NCBI GenBank assembly: GCA_021018815.1
Contig: JAITYX010000017.1
Coordinates: 3,038,001-3,102,000 of the forward strand
Reading direction: 5' to 3'
Source of the DNA: Talinum fruticosum
Lineage: Eukaryota > Streptophyta > Magnoliopsida > Caryophyllales > Talinaceae
Length of the DNA: 64,000 nucleotides
A program made the translations under genes and the position numbers. Of this stretch, positions 48,680-58,000 are shown piece by piece (the first letter of the stretch is position 1; each line of letters begins with the position of its first letter). The notes beneath the pieces were generated by a model, which saw nothing but the letters and a program-made list of their open reading frames with translations, searched no databases and was not told the DNA's origin.

Positions 48680-49277
48680 ATTTAGGGCTTTGACTTACCT
48701 ACGATGCCCCCTAAAGTAGCGATGAGTTCATCCACTGATGTAAAAGTACCTGCAAAGGTACCAAGAAAGAGTCCATAACGCAAGGTCTCAGTAATCGCCA
48801 ATAGAATGTCCTCGCTGTTCGAAAGACTTCCAGCTTTCCTGAAGCAGAGAGGTGCAACCAATTTTCAGTGGATTTCAAATCCTCAGTTGAAAAAGAAAAA
48901 TATCGATTCAAAATACTTGAAAAAACTCAAACAATTCGATGAAGGTAAAAGCGAATTCAATTGACAGACCTGGAGGATTTTCGGCGAGACAAACGAGCGA
49001 GGAGAGAGAAAAGAGAGAGGCCGCCCTTCAATCCAGCTCCAATAGCAAAACCCTTGATTGAAGCAGATATGATTCTCCTAATCTTATCAGAACTCGTCTC
49101 AAAAGAATAATACGAAGAAGACGGCGAAGGATCGCGTTTCCGGCGATGTGGACAACCCCGGTGGTAAGATCTGAACTCATCACCGGCGTCGGTACTCCGA
49201 AACTCGCCGTCGCAAAAGCAATCACCGTCGCAAAGTCCGGCGGAGACATTCGTGGCTCCGTCTTCGGCCGGCGGCAT
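45491..49277 (-). CDS. TMEM135-like multi-pass membrane protein (At1g34630-like)
   Basis: Eight minus-strand exons: 49277-48970, 48838-48699, 48376-48149, 47642-47435, 47068-46932, 46403-46323, 45980-45914 and 45799-45491. With one base restored in the C run at 48707-48711 the frame is continuous for 492 aa (Arabidopsis 481). A Cys/Asp/Ser-rich N-terminus is followed by KGFAIGAGLKGGLSLFSLLA, LRYGLFLGTFAGTF, GPSMLLTGL, a conserved YILMRAAVLASRCGIKSKR block, ALPVYLPVYLVPALIVHRQ, an ARSSLFLS segment, and a C-terminal SLSTAIIMHCYAQE with WVFGVPPPPC. Several hydrophobic segments fit a Tim17/TMEM135-type organelle membrane protein. Its transport function is unknown. I used the ATG at 49277, since the further upstream extension lacks an ATG. 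Confidence 0.9.
48648..48675. repeat. (GA)n microsatellite in a TMEM135-like intron
   Basis: About fourteen GA units between exons 2 and 3 of the minus-strand gene, about 25 bases past the exon 2 donor. On the coding strand it reads as a CT tract. Confidence 0.92.
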
Positions 49278-49974
49278 GACTGGCAGCGGCGGTGCTAGGG
49301 GATTGGATAGCACAATGAATGTTGGGGGAATAATAAAAGGGAAAATGGGAAGATGTCAGAAAGGCCAGTTAATGATGGGTGGTCCTGGCCCACACGTTAG
49401 GAGTCGTTTTAAAAGCTTGGAGTTTGCAGAGAATTTGCTGAGGTGTCCAGAATTGCCAGAAGCCCCACTGTCCCACTTCACACCCTTAAAAGAAGGGAGA
49501 CAAAGCCCCTAAAGTAGGTTTACCCATGAACGACAAGAAAGAGCGAGTTATAACAATTTAATAATTACACTTAATTATCAATGAGATCCTAGTATAATGA
49601 GATACTATTGTATTAATTTATTCTTCGTAACTCCTCTACATCGGAAAAAAATAATAATTACACTTAATTACTAATAACAGAATTAGTAGTTCGTTAAATG
49701 GGGCGATAAAAATTAAGAGGTTAGCTTCGATACACTAATTAATCTCGCAATACTTTGTACGTTATCAAAATTACCATTCAACCAATTTTAGTATTTTGGA
49801 AGTCTAATTATCTTTTTCTACCTTCCCCCCTCCAAAAACCCCCAAGTCAGAAAAAAAGAAGAAAAGGAAAGAAAAAAAGTTAATGAGGTCGAGAGATAAG
49901 GTCGCCAAACAAAACGAGAGCTCCTATCCATCCAAATTTGAACTCTGAGAAATCTCTGAGAAGAACTACCAAAC
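49278..49974. promoter_or_regulatory. Shared divergent promoter region
   Basis: 697 bp separate the start codons of the TMEM135-like gene (-) and the NifU-like plastid gene (+). Both promoters must lie in or overlap this AT-rich stretch (about 49540-49860). No TATA box could be assigned with confidence. Confidence 0.5.
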
Positions 49975-50435
49975 ATGGCCACCAAGTTGCTCCTTGGTTC
50001 TCACCATCTGAAGCCTTGTAGTTCTCTCCTAACATCTCAGTCAAGGCCTCGACCAGTTCGACTAAAAACTCTGAGCTTCACTCTACACTCATCTTTCAGC
50101 ACAGTTTTGCTTAGAGCTAAGAGACGGCTTCCAATGGTGGTCTCAGCAGCGGTGCAGCCACTGGACCTCACAGAAGAGAACATAGAGAAGGTTCTGGCGG
50201 ATGCCCGGGTTGAGTTGGCGCAGCTCTTCGATGAGTCCGTTGGAATAACGGGTCAAGCTGAGCTTGCGGACCTTGATGGCCCGTTTGTCAAGATCCGATT
50301 GCGGGGAAGTTTTGGCATAAGCGATCAACAGTGTTGGCTAGGCTAGACAATTACCTGAAGCAGAGGATTCCTGAGATTCTTGAGGTTGATATTGAGGATG
50401 AGAAGCAGTTGGATGACAGCCCTGAGAATTTCTGA
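49975..50435 (+). CDS. Plastid-targeted protein with NifU C-terminal-like domain lacking its cysteines
   Basis: A single-exon gene. As written the frame stops at 50346, but one T added in the run at 50310-50313 continues it to the TGA at 50433-50435 for 153 aa. The first ~55 residues are Ser/Arg-rich without acidic residues, typical of a chloroplast transit peptide. The mature part (LTEENIEKVLADARVELAQ..., GPFVKIRLRG, then after repair SFWHKRSTVLARL...YLKQRIPEILEVD) follows the length and hydrophobic pattern of the NifU C-terminal (NFU) domain. The CxxC that carries the Fe-S cluster in NFU proteins is replaced by FWHK, so cluster transfer is unlikely. The acidic tail ends DDSPENF. Confident as a plant plastid gene, moderate for the NFU link. 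Confidence 0.72.
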
Positions 50436-52342
50436 ATTTTGTAGTAATTGGTAGTTACAGTATCAGAGGAATATTGAGCATATATTCATTTTGTTACCCT
50501 GGAAATGCCTATTTTCCTCCCCTTTTCACTTGGAATCAAAAACTCCAGCTGAAGCTGGCATTTCTTGCTGCAAATATGATAACTTAGAGAGAAAAAAGAA
50601 ATTGATGCAACAGAGGAATTGCAGTTAGAATTACAAGTTATGTACCACAATTGTAGAAAAAACATATACTATCATTAATACAAACATATCCTATCATTAA
50701 TAGAAACCACATACAATTATATATCACCTATGGTCAATATGAAAACACAGAAGCAAATCGGTTAATCTGTTCAGTGGTATAGACCGGTGTAGCAAAAAAT
50801 TCATTTGACAATTGCACATTATTTTGACATGGCTAACAGGGCTAGCGTGGATAAAAGATAGCTATAACTTGTAGACATTTTCTTCTCACATGAATGTAAA
50901 ATATTAGTGGTATCATTTGCATTGCAGAAACTACATATCTTCATCCCAAAACAAAGTGCTACATATCCATCTGAAGTTAGTCATCTGCAAGCTATTCTAA
51001 CGCCCTTGCTCCATTCTTCACTAGATTTTCCCTTGTATATACTGCATATTGACTACTTACCAGAGAAACTACCCAGAGGAACGAATAACTGGAATCAGAA
51101 CAGCAAGATTGCCATAGAAAGTTGTGTGATGTCCAAGGTGGTCCATGACCAGGTAGGAGAGCTTTGGAGAATTCCATTAACCTGCATCGAAAGGGACAGA
51201 CTGACAGACTATTAGTCTCGAAAAGATGCCCTGCTCCAAGCCATGTTGCAGCTATAGATTCCATTCACTCTGGATGGAGAACTATCGTCATGGTTCATGA
51301 ACTAATTCAGAAAACATCTTATTGCAAAGAATGAAAGTGCTTAAAGACACTAAGCAAGAAATGAACAAAAATTTGAGAAGAAATAAGCCTATGCTACTAC
51401 TTTCATTTACTTTTGGCAATGTTTGTATGCTTTGATTGTTTTATCATGCTGCATACCATCTCCAGATTCAAGATTGCCACACATAATAGAGAAACAAAAC
51501 TATGGAAACATATATAATTGAAATCCTTAGCATAGAAGGTAAGTCATTGGCCGTTCGCCCAACTCTGGGAACATACAGGTTGTTATGCCCAGCTGGAAAG
51601 ATCACCTTTGCCAGAAGGCTATGATCTAGTCTATCATCTATCAAATAGGGATTTACATCGATAACACCCCCAACACACACAAAAAAGGACAATTCATTCT
51701 TATAATCTATCTGCCTCATTAGACATTAAAAATGTAGCACCATAGGTAATTCATCATGAATAAAAGGCGGAACAACTAATGTAGGTACAATTATCAAACA
51801 AAGAAAACTGAGGATTACTATCATGTTTGGGAAATTTGCATAAGTACATTATCAGTCACCGCCAACAATCGAAACGGGAAACCTGCACCGCAAGACAGTT
51901 GATAGATCTCATGGTTCTCTTGGATTTTTAGACTCGATAAAATTGTTTTCCTAGGGAAATCTTGTCTTAGATATACTTCAATCATTATACTACACTAGAA
52001 GTAGCATAATGTTACTGTAGATTTCGAACTTTTAGTTCATGCTGATCAAGATCATCTATGGATAACATTTTAAGTTATCTGGTTTGGAGCGGTTGAATTC
52101 CACATTAGCACTTCCTTGTTCTTATCAAGATGGAAGGAATCCGCACATCGGTCGTAAAATCAGAAAACTACTCATAACTCTTTAGAGAACATTACGATGT
52201 CTAAAGTCGAACACACAAATTCAACAAAACAGGTGATTCATACAACTCATATTTGTAATTGAACAAGGAAACAAGGGGAAAAAACAAAATTAGAGAAAAT
52301 CCATACTGATTGAGGCGATTTCAATGGTTATATTTTGGATGT
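50436..52342. other. Intergenic region, no gene recognised
   Basis: Between the stop codons of the NifU-like gene (+) and the small minus-strand gene. Open frames such as 50907-51215 (+) and 51468-51719 (-) show no family features or flanking splice sites. Composition is AT-rich throughout. Confidence 0.5.
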
Positions 52343-52549
52343 TCAACAGGATTTAAACCCTAGCATCAGAAAGAAGGTGCAAAGGCCAAAGACGAGTAGG
52401 ATCTGAAGCACGAGTTCCATCAAATTGCAGAGATTCATACTCTTCCTTCTGATGCGTTCTCTCACCAGTTGCAGCCTCAAATCCTCGATGACTTGCTTCA
52501 TCATCTCCGTTTCCTGAATTAATCGTTTCTTCGACTTTAGAAAACAAGT

Positions 52550-52590
<41 letters not shown>

Positions 52591-52720
52591 TAGTTACAAG
52601 GTGCTCCCGGCGAGTTCCGAGCGAGAAAAGCATCATCGCGGCCTTAGCACAGCGCATTGGATCATGCAATTTGCCTAGCTGATCCTGCTTCGTACTGGCT
52701 CCAATCTCTTCCTTTTCCAT
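52343..52720 (-). CDS. Small predicted tail-anchored protein
   Basis: Two minus-strand exons, 52720-52598 and 52513-52343, join in phase (cac ctt|gaa) to 97 aa. The alternative of reading through the intron would insert a long Ser-Leu run encoded by the CT microsatellite, so splicing is preferred. The N-terminal half is polar (start MEKEEIGASTKQDQLG) with a DPMRCAKAAMMLFSLG stretch. The middle is a charged helix with possible coiled coil (EDLRLQLVRERIRRKS), and the end is hydrophobic (LVLQILLVFGLCTFFLML), which fits a C-terminal membrane anchor. I do not recognise the family. Confidence 0.6.
52553..52587. repeat. (GA)n microsatellite filling a short intron
   Basis: About seventeen GA units, reading CT on the coding strand, begin a few bases after the splice donor of the small minus-strand gene. 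They make up nearly half of its 84-base intron. Confidence 0.92.
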
Positions 52721-54362
52721 CTCTATCTCTCTGTTAAAATCTTTTCGAACTTCCGAATTGTAGGAGCCCGCGAAAAATGGGATGAGGGGCTGAAAAATTA
52801 AATAAGAGCGTTTTTTGAAAATGGAGTCCGGCTCAACTGCGAACCTATCCCTGTTCTCGGCCCAAATGGCACCCTGAGCCGTGGCAGCTCGTGAGCCAAC
52901 TTGCTATAAAAAGCTTGCTAAGCCGAGCTCGTAGCAAACCCAAATCAAACTTATTTGCGGAACTCAATCAAGCTTTTAATATTTGAACTGATAAGCTAGC
53001 TGAGTTTAAATGAGCCCATTAACAAATTAATAAGAAGAGTTTAAAGAACAGAACAAATGAGACATGTTAATTTAGTGAAAGTTTTCTATATTAGAATAAA
53101 ACGTTATATTTATATTCAATGGTTGATGTTAATAGTTTTCACATCTTTTACAAATTAGTGGATATGTAATAGATTTGTTTATTGTTAGTTTTAAAACATG
53201 GTTTGCCTTGCAAATCCCAGCATACCCCTGGTTGGGATGGGTAGGCCTTCCAATAATTATATTAGTTGTATGAGAACTTAATAACTTGCATTGAAAAAGT
53301 AGTGACCTACAAACTCATAGTTTGTGTTTAATAATGAGAAATTTTTATTTAAATTTTTTTATAATATTAACAAATTAGTGATAATAAGTATTTAAATTAT
53401 GATTTTTAAAAAGATAAAAAAATGAGTCTTAAATAAGCGCATAAATGAATCTGGTTAACTTAGAAAAGATAAAACAACTAAAGGTTACTATAAAAAAAAT
53501 GACCCGGTTTATAAATCACCATGTGTGATGTTTTATTTTACTTTTTTAAATTCACTATTGTTATGGTGACATGTGATTGTATCTATCGACCATGTGTCAT
53601 GAATCACTCCGGAACATTTCAAAATTCTCTAGATTTTTCTTTACTATTGCATAAAGTTTTATAATCTTTCATGAAGTTCTATATTTGTATGGAATCTTAT
53701 ATATTGGTGTAGAGGATTCTAGATGATAGATTTAAGTCGTAGGATTAAATAAATCTTCACCTTCCATTGAAAATATGGATAAGTATAAATACCCCCAAGG
53801 TCTCATTTGTGATGATCACTCAAGAAATCAAGTGAGGATCATCCAAGAGAGTAATTCATCCACAGTTTAAATAATACAAAACATTTTCCAAACTTAAATC
53901 AAGCATTATTAAGGCTTACTTACAAACTCAATAAGAGTTTCGAGTGTAGTTTACTAGCGCGGCATGAAAATTAAGTTTAAATGAATTATCATCTCGTGAC
54001 ACAATATGATTAAAAAAGAAATTAATATATATTGATTTTTTTTCCAATAGAATATATATTGGACTTTATTTTAAAAATGGAGCGGCAAAATTAGTGGGTT
54101 TGAGGAAGAAAGAAGCCTACCGTTCACCAAACCCATGGCACCTTTTGACTCTCCCTCTCAGTAATCCGCATGAGCATTAAACAATTCCATTTTCTGTTAA
54201 TCAGAATTATGCAATATGATAAAACTCTAATTCTTGACTTGTTTATAAGCAACTCCCCACAATCTCCCTCACCAAACTTTTTTCTGACCACATTTGATGG
54301 GGTCAAAACATTGCCTTTCTTGTCCTAAACACATCCCAAATATATAGGTGTGACTCGAAAAG
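52721..54362. other. Divergent intergenic region
   Basis: Between the small minus-strand gene and the presumed start of the CCR4-like locus. It is AT-rich, and no RNA gene or transposon end could be fixed. Confidence 0.5.
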
Positions 54363-54843
54363 ATGGCATCGCCATGGCCGGCGATGGCGGAGCTAGTAGC
54401 TCTCATATCAACCGGTACGCCCTACTCTCTCTCCTCCCTTCTCCCCGGGTTTGATCGCTTCTCCTTTGCTTGGTTTACTAATTGGCGTTCAATTTTCCAA
54501 GTTAACTTGGCCTCTCTTTTTCAGGTCCAGTATAGCTATCTTTAATTTGATAGTTGGTTTTGGTTAGATTTAGAACCTTAATTGTTCAAGGCATTGAATC
54601 TGGTATGGATTGCGCTGAAGTAATGTAAGTGTTGATTCAGAACTGAAATCTTGAATAACAAGAAACGAGACATTCTTTTCAAGTTGATCAATTCAATATG
54701 ATGATTTTCATGTTAGAAGATCCCATTTTTCCAATCTATGTGTGACCCTTTTCTTTCATCTTCAGCAGTCATTCACTATCAAAATTGATACCACTAAAGT
54801 CGGGTTAATCCATCTAAAGATGTACAAAAATGAAAATATAACA

Positions 54844-55012
54844 AGGTGCATAGCAGGGCAAGTATCTTTGTTGGTTTAATTTGCTTGTCATTGAAACTAG
54901 TTGCAATTTGCTGTGAAAAGATAATGAGGTGCATAGCGGGGCAAGTATCTTTTGTTGGTTTAATTTGCTTGTCATTGAAACTAGAGTTGTCATTTGCTGT
55001 GAATAGGTCAGA
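54844..55012. repeat. 83-bp tandem duplication at a splice acceptor
   Basis: Copies start at 54844 and 54927 with aggtgcatagc(a/g)gggcaagt and stay alike through ttgcttgtcattgaaactag and a (t)gcTGTGAA(A/T) end. They differ by a few substitutions and short indels. The end of the second copy contains the probable acceptor (gaatag|gtcag at 55006) of the CCR4-like coding exon; the matching point of the first copy reads gaaaag. Confidence 0.9.
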
Positions 55013-58000
55013 AGAGAAAAGCACTGATTCTGTCTACAATACTGGTCTTTCATGTCCTTTCAACAACAATCTTCAAGCACTACAGGAAAAGCGAGATGAA
55101 TGTAAATGTTGGCCCCCTAGTGACATGATGACAAGAGAGGAGAGGGAAGAGTTAGTTCAGCCTAGGGGCTTTGTACCAAGCATGAAGAATATGATAACTG
55201 CAACCTTGTCAGGGGATTATTCCTGGAAGATGGATCCTACATTTTTAGGCGAAATTTGATACCACGCCATGTAATACAACTTTCAGCTTTAGAGAAGCCT
55301 GACAAGTTTGTTGTTCCCAAGGGGTTCTATGAAGGCAGAAGTTTTACAATTTTGTCTTACAATATCTTGTCTGATATCTATGCATTTCGGACAAAATATC
55401 ATGGTTGTCCAGAACAGGCACTAAAGTGGGAATACCGTAGTGAAAATTTGCTGGATGAAATCTTGGAATATAATGCAGATATCATATGTATTCAAGAGGT
55501 AATCAAACCCAATCATTTCCATAGGAGTTTGTTCTTTTTCCTTTAACTGTTATTGAAATCAAACCAATACCCTGAAATGCTTTATTTACAAGGCAGGACA
55601 TGAGTGTCTACATGTGTGTCATTAGCTCTACAATTAAATTTTGGAGACTCTAGAATTAAAAAGTGTTGATTGCTTGCTAGTTCACAACAAGATTAGAAGA
55701 CATTGTGGTCAGGCATTTTGCTTAAATCTTCTATAATTTGAAGATAAAATAGTTGCCCAGCAGGGACTCTTTTAGCCCAATAGAAAGTGGAAAGATACTT
55801 GTCTGCTAGCATTTACATGGTGGTATTACTTGGGAAAGCTATGTTATTTTCTGCTAATTATTGATCATAACGTCAATATACTGTTTATTTAGGTTCAAAA
55901 TGATCATTATGAGGATTTCTTCAAACCCAAGCTTGCAGAACTTGGGTACTCATCTATCTACAAGGCAAAGACAGACAATGATGTAGGGTTTTCCAATTCT
56001 GGCTCTATATTCTTTGTTGCTTAGTTGACAGCCTTGAGAACAGAATTAGACTGTTGTAGAAACCAAAAACATCATTCCCTTTTGATTAACATTGAAAGAC
56101 TCAAGAACTTGTTGTAGTGGGTTTTTTTTGGGGGGAGGATCAGGGAGGCGATCAATCGACCTTGAATGGTTTCTGAGTAAGGTTCTTCAGCTTTGCTCAT
56201 GTCCTTTTTCCCTCGTGATCTCCCAGTTATACACAAGCAAGGGCCCCTTAATTGATGGGTGCGCCACTTTTTCCGTGATTCCATATTTAAGGAAGTCATA
56301 CACTATGAGGTAAATTTGTTGATTCATTTAAGTGCATATAACGTTTATTGATGCCCACCTCGTGCATCATTTTTGGTTTGTAGATTGAATATCATAAGAC
56401 TGCATTGTTATCGATTAACAAATTGGAAGAAACGCTGAGGCATCAAGCTGGAATTCGTCTGAGGAAGGTCCTTCTTTTTCATTCATTCGCACAGACATGG
56501 AATCATGCAGCATTGGTATGTTTAACCGTCTTTGTAACCATCGTGTGTTTTTCAATTTCACTTTTTGCAGCACAATGTTGCTCTTGTTGTCATATTGGAG
56601 ATGGTGGGAAAGGTCGGTGATCACGCTTCATCTCAGTCAAGACTGTCTGTGGTAATGTTCAGTTGCCTTCTCTTTAGAATGCATACATATTCCTTAATCA
56701 TGCTTCCCAGACTGCTGAATGTAGGAAAGTACATTTTTCATTCTTTCATGGGTTATTGTCCTTAATTTGTAAGGTGCAGTGTGAAATTGTAGTCTTTAGA
56801 CATAGAACATGACATGACTTGACGGATTAGTCTATGAAGCAATTCCACAGTAATTCTATAACCAATTCCGCTAGAATTTTACTCGTTAGCAGATATTGTT
56901 ACAAGTTGGTTGTAGTCCAGGGGAATAGCTACCTCACTGTGTATAAGCCAAGCCAAGCTTGCTGTATCATCTCTGCTCGAATAATGCAGAATTGTTTCCT
57001 TCACTGTAGTCTTCTCTATCTCTCTCTCTTTGATTTTTCTACTGCTTCCATTAATAGCATCCTGATTTCCGGTTTAAACCACATGTTTTACTGTTTTGGT
57101 TGATTTTTACTTGTCTCTCATCTTTATTCTTTAGTTCTTGAACCTCTGACGGGTTCAGAGTTGTGTAATCTTCTTACCTGTTGGAAGTGAAAATGCATAC
57201 ATGCTTAGCTTGTGACTCTTTAAGCAGGAAATGTTGTTAGAAGAGTTTGTTCATCTGCTGTTGGTCATTCTGTTAGAGGAGGGGATCACAGCTTGACAGT
57301 TAGAGTGGAACAACAAATTTGCTACTGCTGTAGTAACAGTTTATAAAGGGAAATTCTGCTGTTCTGAGAACCATTCATTAATCAATGAAAACTCAATCTC
57401 TCCCCCATTTTCAGTCTTGTAAAGGAAACCTCTCACATAAACACCTCTAATCTGCATATCAAGAAAGAGCTTATGGCTTTAGACTGTAGTGCTAGTTGTA
57501 AAAAAAAAAAAAAAAAAAAAAGAAAGAAACCTTTTGATAGGTAGACACTTGATTATCAAGACTGACCATTTCAGTCTTAAATACATTCTTGAACAGAGAC
57601 TACCACTCCATTTCAAAGTAAATGGTTGCCAAAATTAATGGGTTTGACTGTGAAATCTTGTTAGACAGGGTAAGGAAAATGGCCTGCAGATGGGTTTCTG
57701 GGGCATCTTGAGCACAACTAATGGATTTGACACTAAAGTTCTCTCTGACCTGTTGAACAAGGTTAAGCATTCTTGAGACAAGGGTAGTAAACTATAACAG
57801 CTCAACTACTTGCCACCTGGCAGAAACCTTCCAAATATACGTGGCAGAAAGGGTCGTCATTATGTTAGAGACAAGCTGCGAGAAGGTTTTTACAGACCTC
57901 TCATGTCATTTCTTGTATTAAGGTTACAAACATTATGATTAAAACCCATCCTGCTTATCAATGTCTGTTTCTTACTGCCAAGTTAGGATTTGTTTCCTCA

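Noticed and set aside
49278..49313. Extended start for the TMEM135-like protein
   Set aside because: The extension begins with GTG, not ATG, and is not conserved in the family.
50907..51215. 102-aa plus-strand open frame
   Set aside because: No family motif, no flanking exons, and AT-rich codon use.
10146..56272. Programmed ribosomal frameshifting as the cause of the ten breaks
   Set aside because: The sites share no slippery heptamer or downstream structure, lie in unrelated genes, and such use is not known for plant nuclear genes.
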